From Nocardia seriolae NBRC 15557 (GTDB taxonomy: Bacteria; Actinomycetota; Actinomycetes; Mycobacteriales; Mycobacteriaceae): a stretch of 59,135 bases of DNA. The stretch covers positions 1 through 59,135 of the forward strand of contig NZ_BJWY01000029.1 of NCBI RefSeq assembly GCF_007990715.1, read 5' to 3'. The first letter of the stretch is position 1, and each line of letters opens with the position of its first letter. The notes below the pieces were generated by a model that was not told the origin of the DNA, made no database searches, and saw only the letters and a program-made list of their open reading frames with translations. The position numbers and the translations under genes are program-made. Positions 1 to 6,496 of the stretch are shown here, one piece after another.

Positions 1-158
1 CGACACTAGGTGTCAAAGATGCGAAACTTGTAATAAACAAAACGGAAGGTCCGTGCCGAGGCTGTGATGAGACGCTGCAGTACGTACTGGAACCCGGCAG
101 CCGTCTCGAGGTCCACTGGCCCGGCGGGTTCAAGGTGTATATTGGCGTGAAGTGGTGA
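1..158 (+). CDS. C-terminal end of a polymorphic toxin with an SCP1.201/DddA-like cytidine deaminase domain (5' end outside window)
   Basis: An open frame enters from the left edge (frame beginning at base 3) and stops with TGA at 156-158. The roughly 51 visible residues include NKTEGPCRGCDETL, then VLEPGSRLEVHWPGG and a FKVYIG ending. This matches the tail of SCP1.201-like deaminases such as DddA: a PCxxC pair that completes the zinc site, then an L-P/E-G-x-x-L-x-V strand and a terminal F-x-G. The catalytic HxE half and any secretion or repeat domains lie outside the window. The gene sits 20 bp before an Imm1-type immunity gene, the usual arrangement for these toxins. Family resemblance is by motif only; the nucleic-acid substrate cannot be deduced. 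Confidence 0.68.
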   Translation, partial: TLGVKDAKLVINKTEGPCRGCDETLQYVLEPGSRLEVHWPGGFKVYIGVKW

Positions 159-178
159 GCTAATTGGAAGGAACATGG

Positions 179-601
179 ATGACATTGACAGTCGAGGTTG
201 CCTATCTGCCGGAGCATCGAAAGAATCCGATTTGGCCAAACTCGGCTGAAGAACTCGTCGGAATCGTCGATCAATTTTCGACTGGCGAGAGACCTAGCTG
301 CACCTTGATGTGGATTATACTAACCGACGACCAGGACGAGACTTCCATACTATTCGTTGGCATATCGCCCGGAGCATCCACCGGAAGTCTTCTATTTCAG
401 GGCGAGGAAGGGCAATTCTTCAGTAAAGGTTTGGATGACGCCGAAGGCATCGAAGAGTACTTCGATTTTGGTGAGTGTCGCCGACATCCCGAAAACTCAA
501 AAATAGATATCAGTGGCGTTCGTGCTGCTGTGGCCGAATTCTATTCAATATCAGGGAAACTGCCAAAGTGCATTGAATGGCAGGATTACGTAGAGTACTA
601 A
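179..601 (+). CDS. Imm1-family immunity protein
   Basis: 140 residues, probably cytoplasmic, with no signal peptide. ATG at 179 is preferred because GGAAGGA lies six bases upstream; a TTG at 164 would add only five residues. The protein has the Imm1 layout: an N-terminal MTLTVEVAYLPEH strand, a central segment ending in a G-x-L-x-F-x-G turn (GSLLFQGEEG), and a C-terminal helix followed by a conserved Trp (FYSISGKLPKCIEW). Imm1 proteins are typical immediate neighbours of SCP1.201-type deaminase toxins and neutralise them. The gene directly follows such a toxin end, so it is inferred to protect the cell and its kin from that toxin. Codon usage is less GC-rich than in the cell-wall genes, in keeping with an acquired cassette. 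Confidence 0.75.
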   Translation: MTLTVEVAYLPEHRKNPIWPNSAEELVGIVDQFSTGERPSCTLMWIILTDDQDETSILFVGISPGASTGSLLFQGEEGQFFSKGLDDAEGIEEYFDFGECRRHPENSKIDISGVRAAVAEFYSISGKLPKCIEWQDYVEY

Positions 602-874
602 AATCCGACATTGAGCTGAGGTGAGTTATCCGCTGGGCCCAGCGGCCCTCCTGAGGGCGTTGATTGCTATACCATCTCTCGACATCCGGGAAAACGTCGG
701 ACAGCTCGATTGAGAGCGCTCTTTCTACCTGCTCGAGTATCCGCACTGGCAAGGTAAATCATATCTACAAGAACTATAGGCCGTACTTATCCCGGGCGGC
801 CAGATTGCACTACATGGCAAGACTATTCGAGTGTCTGCAGCGGCGGCGCGGCGTTGAGGCGAAGAGGTTGGCCG
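602..874 (+). pseudogene. Decayed protein-coding remnant, possibly a second toxin tail
   Basis: No intact gene is present here. One frame (GTG at 621 to TGA at 855) keeps a protein-like composition across two in-frame stops (711 and 777). It reads PLGPAALLRALIAIPS, then SFYLLEYPHWQGKSYLQEL, then AVLIPGGQIALHGKTIRV. The last part has the same L-I/E-P-G-x-x-x-x-L/V-H pattern as the deaminase tail at the window start. The reading is tentative. It would fit a second toxin C-terminus, now dead, in front of the possible immunity gene at 875. Alternatively it is chance coding potential in a spacer. Confidence 0.3.
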
Positions 875-1336
875 ATGGAGCTTTATCTGGCACCGCCTAT
901 CGGAGTGGCTCCGTTGGTGCTTGGAATGTCTGTCGACCAGGTGATGCATTCGATGGAGATTTGGGGAAGTCCCGAGTTATTGCCCGGGCCTACCAATCGT
1001 GTTCGAGTGCGTAACGATGTCTTGGATCTGGACATCTTTGCGCACTTCAACCCGGATGGTCTCCTCAGTGCTATCGAGATTTGGAGACCTGAAAATATCT
1101 ACGGGGATACGGTAGTGAAATTCGAAGGAATCGATATGTTCAGAGAGACTGCGGATTCGATTCTAGCTGAACTGCAATTTCGAGGCTATCGTATCGATGA
1201 CGATGACCCCTATTATCCCACCTTCCCTGATCTGACGCTTGGATTCAATCGGGAAGGCTCGGATGATGCCGACGTTAATGGCCTGTCGCCGTACTTCGAA
1301 TCGGTTCTGATTGCGGCCTCGGGTTACTACGATTAG
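875..1336 (+). CDS. Small acidic protein of unknown function, possible immunity protein
   Basis: 153 residues, acidic, with no signal peptide or membrane segment. ATG at 875 is preferred because GAAGAGG lies seven bases upstream; an upstream start at 854 has no such site. It begins MELYLAPPIGVAPLVLGMS, a start (P-x-G-V-x-P-L-x-L-G-M) that I associate with a group of uncharacterised actinobacterial proteins, and the middle and end are rich in Asp/Glu. Position after a toxin-immunity pair, size, charge and lower GC all fit an orphan immunity protein, but I cannot assign it to a named immunity family. A function outside toxin biology is equally possible. Confidence 0.55.
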   Translation: MELYLAPPIGVAPLVLGMSVDQVMHSMEIWGSPELLPGPTNRVRVRNDVLDLDIFAHFNPDGLLSAIEIWRPENIYGDTVVKFEGIDMFRETADSILAELQFRGYRIDDDDPYYPTFPDLTLGFNREGSDDADVNGLSPYFESVLIAASGYYD

Positions 1337-1410
1337 ATGTAACGGACGGATCCTCCCGCCGCAGGTGATGTAGATATCGCCTTGGTCGTCGATCCTGTCA
1401 AGTTCGACAG

Positions 1411-2181
1411 ATGCGGCCAGCAGTTTCTCAGCTATTCACAGGAGAACAACGTTTCGAAGTCCATAATAAAGGAGATTCCGAAGGGGAAGCTCGGCTATAC
1501 TCGCTGGGCGCCCAGGAGCCCTGGGGGCAACTTGGGTGTCATAATTCCGCCACCAATCACGGCGCCACCGTGACCGGAAATGCGTTGCAGGGCCAGAACA
1601 TCGGCTACGGCTACGCCGTCAACGGCGTCACGAATTGGACCGTGGCAGCCAACCTCGACCACACGCGACATGTCGGCGCCTCCGCCTCCGCCTGCGCGTT
1701 CGAAGGCGCTCCGTCGGCACCGGCCGGGTTCCAAGTTCAGTCGGCGACATCGAGCACGCTCCAGCCGGAATTCCAGACCGCGCAACTGCATAACCTGCTG
1801 GGGATTTCCGAGCAGGCGATCCTGCGCGTGGTCGCCACGCCGCCCACCGGTTGCGGGGTGATGCGGCGCGGAGATGGTCTCTGCCCCGGCCACTCGTTGT
1901 CCTCGTGCGATGGGCGTTTCACGCTCACCCTGCAAGGTGACGGCAACCTCGTGCTCACCCAGACCGGTACTCCGATATGGGCTTCCGCGACCAACGGCGG
2001 CGTCATCGCGATCATGCAGAACGACGGCAACTTTGTCATCTACAACTCCGCCGGGGCATCGTCGTGGGCAACCGGTACGAATCCCAGCGGTTCGACCCTG
2101 GTGGTTCAGGACGACGGCAATGTCGTCGTCTATACGGCAGGCGCCCAGCCGCTGTGGTCATCGCACACGGCCGGTCACTGA
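1411..2181 (+). CDS. Bulb-type (mannose-binding) lectin domain protein, 5' end doubtful
   Basis: 256 residues if read from ATG 1411. The C-terminal ~105 residues form a B-lectin domain: repeated blades such as LTLQGDGNLVLTQTGTPIWA, AIMQNDGNFVIYNSAG and LVVQDDGNVVVYTAG, each with the Q-x-D-x-N-x-V-x-Y sugar-site pattern. The preceding ~110 residues (VTGNALQGQNIGYGYAVNG onward) have no family I recognise. Such lectins are normally secreted, yet the predicted N-terminus is not a signal peptide and a different frame (1382-1573) also looks coding across 1382-1470. The front has therefore probably been lost or frameshifted. The 3' end overlaps the convergent regulator gene by 7 bp. Confidence 0.55.
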   Translation: MRPAVSQLFTGEQRFEVHNKGDSEGEARLYSLGAQEPWGQLGCHNSATNHGATVTGNALQGQNIGYGYAVNGVTNWTVAANLDHTRHVGASASACAFEGAPSAPAGFQVQSATSSTLQPEFQTAQLHNLLGISEQAILRVVATPPTGCGVMRRGDGLCPGHSLSSCDGRFTLTLQGDGNLVLTQTGTPIWASATNGGVIAIMQNDGNFVIYNSAGASSWATGTNPSGSTLVVQDDGNVVVYTAGAQPLWSSHTAGH

Positions 2182-2897
2182 TCGCCGACCCCGGGCACCA
2201 GCCGGCGCAACCACCAGGCGCGCTGCGGGTATTCGGGCGAGTAGAGCCGGACCCGCAGCGACCTGACCTGGCGGTCGATCGGATCGCGGACCAGTAGGTC
2301 GCTGTCGAAGTCACTGCGGGGCTTGCTGTTCCACAGTTCTTCCCACTCGGTCGCCTCGCTGCACGCGCGGATCGTCGTGCCCAGACCTTGGTCCTTGGCG
2401 AGGCCGGGGGAGAGTTGGCGGACGGTGTGGATGCACCGGCGTGCCTCCTTGCGCCATTCCACGATCACCTCGCGGGCGATGGGCTCGAGGAATATCCATT
2501 CCAGGAAGCTCGTGCCGGGGACGAGGCCGGGGAAGGTCCGGCGATGGGCCGCGTTCGCGGCGGCGATCGTGAGCGCGGGCAGCGTGTAGAAGCTGGCCGG
2601 GTGGTCGAGGACGGCCAGGTCCGCCAGGTCGTCGGCATCGGGTGCGGAGGGCGCGGTCGGTGGTGGTCCGAACAGGCCGGGCAGGCTCAGGTCGAGGATG
2701 TGGCGGCGGAACATCGGGGCCACATCCAAGTGGTCGAACAGGATTTGAAGTGAGTGGAGGGTGGGTGGGCGGGTGCCCAGTTCGATCTTTTCGATGAGGG
2801 AGACGGACAGGTTGGCCTTCTTGGCGAGTTCGGTGCGCGTCAGCCAGGCGTCTTCGCGGCGTTGGCGGATGTAGTCACCGAATAGGTTGTCAGCCAA
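2175..2897 (-). CDS. XRE-family transcriptional regulator with MmyB-like ligand-binding domain
   Basis: 240 residues, cytoplasmic. Residues ~7-65 are a helix-turn-helix of the Cro/C1 type (IRQRREDAWLTRTELAKKA, then SVSLIEKIELGTRPP). Residues ~95-225 match the MmyB-like ligand-binding domain common in actinobacteria: HPASFYTLPALTIAAANAAH, FPGLVPG, EWIFLEPIAREVIVEW and EARRCIHTVR. These proteins usually control an adjacent oxidoreductase or transporter, but none is adjacent here: the neighbours are a lectin gene (convergent) and a small HTH gene (divergent). The ligand is unknown. The shared 186-bp upstream region carries a LexA-like box. Confidence 0.85.
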   Translation of the reverse strand: MADNLFGDYIRQRREDAWLTRTELAKKANLSVSLIEKIELGTRPPTLHSLQILFDHLDVAPMFRRHILDLSLPGLFGPPPTAPSAPDADDLADLAVLDHPASFYTLPALTIAAANAAHRRTFPGLVPGTSFLEWIFLEPIAREVIVEWRKEARRCIHTVRQLSPGLAKDQGLGTTIRACSEATEWEELWNSKPRSDFDSDLLVRDPIDRQVRSLRVRLYSPEYPQRAWWLRRLVPGVGDQ

Positions 2898-3005
2898 GAG
2901 GGTTCGCCTTTCCCGCGGGGATTTGTATTGCGCTATGTACGGCGGGGTGTCCCACGGATTGTGCGGACGGAGTTCGTTGAACTCTCATCTCGTTACTCCG
3001 GATAA

Positions 3006-3021
3006 TAGAACACATGTTCGA
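3006..3021. promoter_or_regulatory. LexA (SOS) box-like operator
   Basis: The sequence TAGAACACATGTTCGA differs at one position from the mycobacterial LexA consensus TCGAAC-N4-GTTCGA. It lies 62 bp upstream of the small HTH gene at 3084 and 108 bp upstream of the divergent XRE gene. Placement fits repression of either or both until DNA damage. The site is an exact motif reading; function is inferred. Confidence 0.5.
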
Positions 3022-3083
3022 ACGATAGCTCAAATGCTGCCGCTGACCGCGATGACGGGGCCGGGGGTGGCGACGGGCTAGGG

Positions 3084-3356
3084 GTGGAAGGCGGTCTTGT
3101 GGACTGGATGGACAGATGTGTCGGGAACCGGGTGGGCCGGGCTGTGAAGGAGGCGGGGGTGAGCTACGTGGACCTGGGGGAACGACTCGGGATGACGGAT
3201 GCGGTGCTCGCGCGCCGGATGGCCCGACCCGGCTCGTTCCGGGTGGACGAGTTGATTCTCGTCGCCGCGGCGCTCGGTCACGAGGTCCAGGATCTGCTCC
3301 CGGCTGCCGATTGCTTGCCTAAAAAAGGCTGTGCGGTCTGTTTAGTTGAAACGTGA
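3084..3356 (+). CDS. Small helix-turn-helix DNA-binding protein
   Basis: 90 residues. A Cro/C1-like helix-turn-helix covers residues ~15-65 (NRVGRAVKEAGVSYVDLGER, GMTDAVLARRM, then VDELILVAAALGH). The C-terminus has a CLPKKGCAVC cysteine cluster, perhaps only a structural tail. Possible starts are GTG 3084, GTG 3099 (GAAGGCGG just upstream) and ATG 3108; the longest is given. The gene stands alone between two hairpins or operators and lies downstream of a LexA-like box, so it may be a DNA-damage-induced regulator. Its targets are unknown. Confidence 0.65.
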   Translation: MEGGLVDWMDRCVGNRVGRAVKEAGVSYVDLGERLGMTDAVLARRMARPGSFRVDELILVAAALGHEVQDLLPAADCLPKKGCAVCLVET

Positions 3357-3382
3357 TCGGCGGCAGGTAATTTCGGCACACG

Positions 3383-3415
3383 AAGGCGGCGCTCGAAAAG
3401 GGAGCGCCGCCTTTT
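3383..3415. terminator. Bidirectional hairpin terminator
   Basis: A perfect 12-bp GC-rich stem (AAGGCGGCGCTC / GAGCGCCGCCTT) with a 7-nt loop, followed by T residues on the plus strand. It separates two convergent genes (3356 + and 3422 -) and probably serves both. Confidence 0.8.
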
Positions 3416-3421
3416 CGTGTT

Positions 3422-3922
3422 TCAGTCCAGGGAGAGGTCGCCGAGGGATTCGGAGAACTTGCGCAGCAGGGGGATGAGGGTTTCGCGGTCGGTGGGGGAG
3501 AGGGCAGCGAGGAGGCGTTGTTCGTTTGCCATGTGCAGCGGGAGGATTCGGTCGATCAGGTCGCGGCCGGTGTCGGTGAGGTGGACGCGGATGGCGCGGC
3601 GATCGTGCGCGTCGGGGACGCGTTCGGCCCAGCCCTTGGCGGTCAGGCGGTCGATGCGGTTGGTGATGGCGCCGGAGGTGATCATGGCGGCCTTGTTGAG
3701 TGCGCCTGCGCTGAGGCCGGATTCGTTGCCGGAGCGGCGCAGGGTGGCCAGCACGTCGAACTCCCAGCGTTCCAGGCCCTGGGTGCGGAAGAAGTCGGTC
3801 AGCTCGCGGTCGACGATCCGGCCGAGGCGGGAGAGGCGGCCGAAGATCTCCATGGGGGAGGTGTCTACGTCGGGGCGTTCCTGCCGCCAGGCGGCGGTGA
3901 TCTGGTCGACTGCGTCGGGCAA
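3422..3922 (-). CDS. MarR-family transcriptional regulator
   Basis: 166 residues with the winged helix-turn-helix of the MarR family: ERWEFDVLATLRRSG, AGALNKAAMITSGAITNRID, RLTAKGWAERVPDAHDRRA (recognition helix and wing), then VHLTDTGRDLID. It is transcribed divergently from the remnant at 4030. The spacer holds two copies of a near-perfect palindrome, so autorepression and control of the divergent gene are expected. MarR proteins in this arrangement commonly regulate an efflux or metabolite transporter, consistent with the EamA remnant next door. The inducer is unknown. Confidence 0.9.
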   Translation of the reverse strand: MPDAVDQITAAWRQERPDVDTSPMEIFGRLSRLGRIVDRELTDFFRTQGLERWEFDVLATLRRSGNESGLSAGALNKAAMITSGAITNRIDRLTAKGWAERVPDAHDRRAIRVHLTDTGRDLIDRILPLHMANEQRLLAALSPTDRETLIPLLRKFSESLGDLSLD

Positions 3923-3949
3923 GACGGGCTCCTGGCTGCGGTGGAATAA

Positions 3950-3965
3950 ATCTCAACATTGAGAT
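3950..3965. promoter_or_regulatory. MarR operator, site 1
   Basis: ATCTCAACATTGAGAT is a 16-bp palindrome with a single central mismatch, located 27 bp upstream of the marR-type start codon. It matches site 2, so the regulator probably binds both as dimers. Confidence 0.75.
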
Positions 3966-3994
3966 ACTTGACGCTGAGGTACTTGGATGGTGTT

Positions 3995-4010
3995 ATCTCA
4001 ACGTTGAGAT
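3995..4010. promoter_or_regulatory. MarR operator, site 2
   Basis: ATCTCAACGTTGAGAT is a perfect 16-bp palindrome 19 bp before the start codon of the divergent remnant. Its centre is 45 bp from that of site 1, roughly four helical turns, so two bound dimers would lie nearly on the same face. Confidence 0.78.
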
Positions 4011-4029
4011 TATCAATGAGGAGCTATCG

Positions 4030-4225
4030 ATGACCGCCTCACGCGCCGGAGCCGCCGGACTCGCCGGGACGCTCGCCCTCACCGGGCTCGCCGCTGCAGC
4101 TCCTGGGCATGGTCATCGTGCTCGGCGGCACCCTGCTCGGCCAGAGCGGAACCGCGCCCCGCGCAATGGAATCCGCGACTCAGCTGATCAGGAAATCCGC
4201 AGCCTCCGCTGCGGCTGCCCGGTGA
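4030..4225 (+). pseudogene. Internally deleted EamA/DMT-family transporter gene
   Basis: A good ribosome-binding site (GAGGAG) and ATG 4030 start MTASRAGAAGLAGTLALTGL. After about 20 codons the protein-like frame jumps by one. From about 4091 the other frame reads LQLLGMVIVLGGTLLGQS and continues to a TGA at 4223. That phrase is the characteristic last membrane helix of EamA/DMT exporters. The start and end of a roughly 300-residue transporter thus remain while the middle is gone. The remnant's end overlaps the 3' end of the convergent vapC gene. It was presumably the target of the divergent MarR protein. Confidence 0.6.
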
Positions 4226-4607
4226 TTCCGGCGATGGTCTCGTAGTCGCCGTCGACGTGAAGCACGGTGGCGCCCTGGATCTCGGCGGTGGCTGCGATGA
4301 TCAGATCCGGGATGGGTAGCCGGTGGCAGCCGTGTTGCGCCAGCATGCCCTGCACTTCCAAGGCGCGATCCATGGCTTCCTCGGTGACAGGAAGCCAGAC
4401 CAGTGATTTCTGCCCGGCGAGCTTGGCCAGATAGTCCTGATGTGATCGCGCGGAGTATCCGATCTCCAGTGCTGTCAGATGGCAGGCGGCGACCAATGTG
4501 CCTGGTGTGCCGATGATTTCCGCGAAGTGAGCTGCTGTCCGCTCGTCGCGGAGCACCCGCTCGAATGCTGACTTGTCGGTCAGCATGAACAGGGTTCTCA
4601 GTGCCAA
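4188..4607 (-). CDS. vapC: VapC-family PIN-domain ribonuclease toxin
   Basis: 139 residues from TTG 4607 (GGGAGG just upstream); ATG 4586 (MLTDKSAF) is an alternative. The PIN acidic residues are visible: Asp in MLTDKSAF, Glu in LTALEIGYSAR, Asp in PIPDLIIAATAE and Asp in HVDGDYETIA. VapC toxins cleave RNA (tRNA or rRNA in studied cases) and are held inactive by VapB. The gene overlaps its antitoxin gene by 10 bp, indicating translational coupling, and abuts a truncated transporter gene on its other side. Confidence 0.88.
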   Translation of the reverse strand: MALRTLFMLTDKSAFERVLRDERTAAHFAEIIGTPGTLVAACHLTALEIGYSARSHQDYLAKLAGQKSLVWLPVTEEAMDRALEVQGMLAQHGCHRLPIPDLIIAATAEIQGATVLHVDGDYETIAGITGQPQRRLRIS

Positions 4608-4798
4608 GCACCTCCCATCGCCTCGGGCGACAGGTCGGTGTCACTGTCGCGAAGCTGCTGCAGCACCTTCGCGACCGCGCGTCGGTTCGCTACTTCGCGG
4701 AGCGCCGCGTTGACGGTGGCCACCTTGGTCTTGGTGCCCAGCTCTTCCGCCGCTAGCGATAGCGCATCATCGTCGATGTCGATCAGGGTTCGAGACAT
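4598..4798 (-). CDS. vapB: VapB-family antitoxin
   Basis: 66 residues from ATG 4798 (MSRTLIDIDDDALSLAAEEL), preferred over a longer ORF that lacks the VapB-like start. It has the ribbon-helix-helix pattern of type II antitoxins: a β-strand (TLIDID), then helix one, TKTKVATVNAALREV and an RRA segment, followed by a C-terminal toxin-binding tail. It should neutralise the adjacent VapC and autorepress the operon through the inverted repeat upstream. Confidence 0.85.
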   Translation of the reverse strand: MSRTLIDIDDDALSLAAEELGTKTKVATVNAALREVANRRAVAKVLQQLRDSDTDLSPEAMGGAWH

Positions 4799-4810
4799 GG
4801 CCCACCTCGC

Positions 4811-4841
4811 TGATATCGGGAAATTCAATCCAAGGATATCA
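4811..4841. promoter_or_regulatory. Inverted repeat upstream of vapBC, probable autoregulatory operator
   Basis: TGATATC (4811-4817) and GATATCA (4835-4841) form an inverted repeat; a third half-site, TGATAT, begins at 4857. It starts 12 bp upstream of the vapB start, as expected for a ribbon-helix-helix operator. Confidence 0.5.
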
Positions 4842-4869
4842 ATTTTTGGGCGACGCTGATATGAAGAAT

Positions 4870-4902
4870 GGGGCGTGACCGAATCCGGTCACGCCCCGTT
4901 TC
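4870..4902 (-). terminator. Hairpin terminator of the protease gene
   Basis: A perfect 11-bp stem (GGGGCGTGACC / GGTCACGCCCC) with a 6-nt loop, about 20 bp beyond the stop codon of the minus-strand protease gene at 4918. Confidence 0.65.
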
Positions 4903-4917
4903 GCAGTCTCGGGGGAC

Positions 4918-5649
4918 TCAGGCGATGTGGAAGCCCGCGCCCGCCCCGCCGCGGCTGTCGATGTCCGACAGCACCGCGCCGATATTGGTGGCCAGCTCCG
5001 GCTCGTGGATCAGGTTGCCGCCGCCCTCGCACAGCGGCAGTTCGACATTGATCGGTCCGAGCTTGAAATCGGTTCCGGCAACGACCATTCCGACCAGCTG
5101 GTCGCCGCGCAGCACCGGCGCGCCGGAGTCGCCGTGGTTGGCACACACCTGGCTACGGAAGGTCAGGGCCTTGGTCTCCCACACCGGTCCACAGGTGAAC
5201 CCGGTGGTGCGGCCGTTCTTGCAGACGTTCTCACCGATCTGCACCGGGGAGCCGACCGAGTTGATCACCGACTGCGCGACCTTGCGGGTCGGGGTGACCC
5301 GCTCCGGGTTGAAAACGATGATGGCCCAATCCATGTCCTCGCTCTTCTGCGCGATGACACCGATGCCGCCGCTGCGGGTGTACTCGGCCGCGACGCGCGC
5401 GCCGACCTCGCCGCAGTGGCCGGCGGTGAGGCCGACCAGCTGGTTCTTGTTGTCGTAGCCGACGGCGGTCAGGGTGCAGTCGCTGACCGTGTCCTTGGAG
5501 GTGAGGTCCTCCACGTAGACACCGGAACCGCCGCCCAGAGTCACCACCGGGGCGGCGTCCGCGGGGCCGGCGAACAGGAGCGAGGAGCTGACAGCGGCGG
5601 CGGCGATGGCCGCCACGCGCAGAACTCGGGCGCGGCCCGCAGAGAACAT
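4918..5649 (-). CDS. Secreted trypsin-like (S1/streptogrisin-type) serine protease
   Basis: 243 residues from ATG 5649, preceded by GAGGAA six bases upstream. A signal peptide (MFSAGRARVLRVAAIAAAAV ending AGPADA-AP) is followed by a chymotrypsin-fold domain. The triad is visible: His in LTAGHCGEV, Asp in DMDWAIIVF and Ser in NHGDSGAPVLRG. Two cysteine pairs (DC..GHC and ENVC..FTC) suit an extracellular enzyme. No propeptide of the long streptogrisin kind is present. The gene is monocistronic, with its own hairpin downstream. Substrates are unknown; related secreted proteases of mycolata act on the cell surface or on host proteins. Confidence 0.88.
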   Translation of the reverse strand: MFSAGRARVLRVAAIAAAAVSSSLLFAGPADAAPVVTLGGGSGVYVEDLTSKDTVSDCTLTAVGYDNKNQLVGLTAGHCGEVGARVAAEYTRSGGIGVIAQKSEDMDWAIIVFNPERVTPTRKVAQSVINSVGSPVQIGENVCKNGRTTGFTCGPVWETKALTFRSQVCANHGDSGAPVLRGDQLVGMVVAGTDFKLGPINVELPLCEGGGNLIHEPELATNIGAVLSDIDSRGGAGAGFHIA

Positions 5650-5940
5650 TGGATTTTCCTCATCCCCCGAGAATCGAATTCGTGCGCGCGCGGTAATCGG
5701 GAGTCCGGCAGCGCGCACGCGGAGCATGTCACGCCGGCAACCGACATGCAAGCCCCTACACGGATGACCGATACGGCGGCCGATCCGGAAGGCTTTGCCC
5801 GGCAGCCGCTTCCGAGCGGCCGAAACGGACTTGGCCGTGTCGGTGCCCCGTGATAGAACTCCGGGCAGTGGTGATCGCACCACCGAGTGCAACCGGATCG
5901 GCCATTCTCGCGGGCCGCTTCCAATTGGGGAGAATTTCGA

Positions 5941-6393
5941 ATGGCTTTTTCGGGCAAGATGGCCCTGACCATGTTTGTTTCCGCCGCGGCCGTGCTGGTT
6001 TCGACGGTGGGGGCCGGTACCGCCAGCGCCGAGCGCGGTCCGGACGGTTCGCTCTACGGCTCGCTCGCGCTGAGCACCGATGGTGGCACCTTCTACGGCG
6101 CGGCCTGGAACTACCCGAACTGGGCCGGCTCCGATGCCGACGCCCTGGGCCAGTGCGCGCACCGCGGCTGCAAGGTCATGGTGCAGTTCCGCGACGGCTG
6201 CGGCGCCATCGCCGAAAGCGCCGATCACAGCTACTACTACGGCGGTTCGGGCGCCAACCGGGCGGCGGCCGAGAAGGACGCCATGGACCGGCTCACCAAC
6301 TGGATGCCGTCCCCGCCGGCCATGTTCGGCAGCTCCGCGCCGCCGAAGCAGTCGGTCCACATCCGCTACTCGGAGTGCACCGCCGGCGCGTAG
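5941..6393 (+). CDS. Secreted DUF4189-domain protein
   Basis: 150 residues from ATG 5941; TTGGGGAGAATTTCG supplies a GGGGAG site upstream. A signal peptide (LTMFVSAAAVLVSTVGAG.TASA) precedes the DUF4189 domain: YGSLALSTDGGTFYGAAWNY, then ALGQCAHRGCKVMVQF, DGCGAIAES and AAAEKDAMDRL. Its four regularly spaced cysteines are those typical of the family. DUF4189 proteins are small, abundant exported proteins of Nocardia, Mycobacterium and relatives with no settled role. The gene stands between the divergent protease gene and a MerR-type regulator, with no operon. Confidence 0.85.
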   Translation: MAFSGKMALTMFVSAAAVLVSTVGAGTASAERGPDGSLYGSLALSTDGGTFYGAAWNYPNWAGSDADALGQCAHRGCKVMVQFRDGCGAIAESADHSYYYGGSGANRAAAEKDAMDRLTNWMPSPPAMFGSSAPPKQSVHIRYSECTAGA

Positions 6394-6430
6394 ACCCGTG
6401 TCGTGGGCGCGCGTAGGTTGAGGCTTGACC

Positions 6431-6445
6431 TTGACGTTGCGTCAA
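6431..6445. promoter_or_regulatory. MerR-type operator
   Basis: TTGACGTTGCGTCAA is a perfect palindrome (6-bp arms, 3-bp spacer) 51 bp before the start of the MerR/TipA-like gene. Such dyads between or within the -35 and -10 elements are the binding sites of MerR-family activators, suggesting autoregulation. Confidence 0.7.
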
Positions 6446-6496
6446 CTTGCATCCTGAATTCGTCGAGGCGAACGAGAGGATACGAAAGGCCGGAAC

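Noticed and set aside
664..1014. 116-codon plus-strand frame in the accessory region
   Set aside because: It overlaps the better-supported gene at 875 in another frame and has no ribosome-binding site or family pattern.
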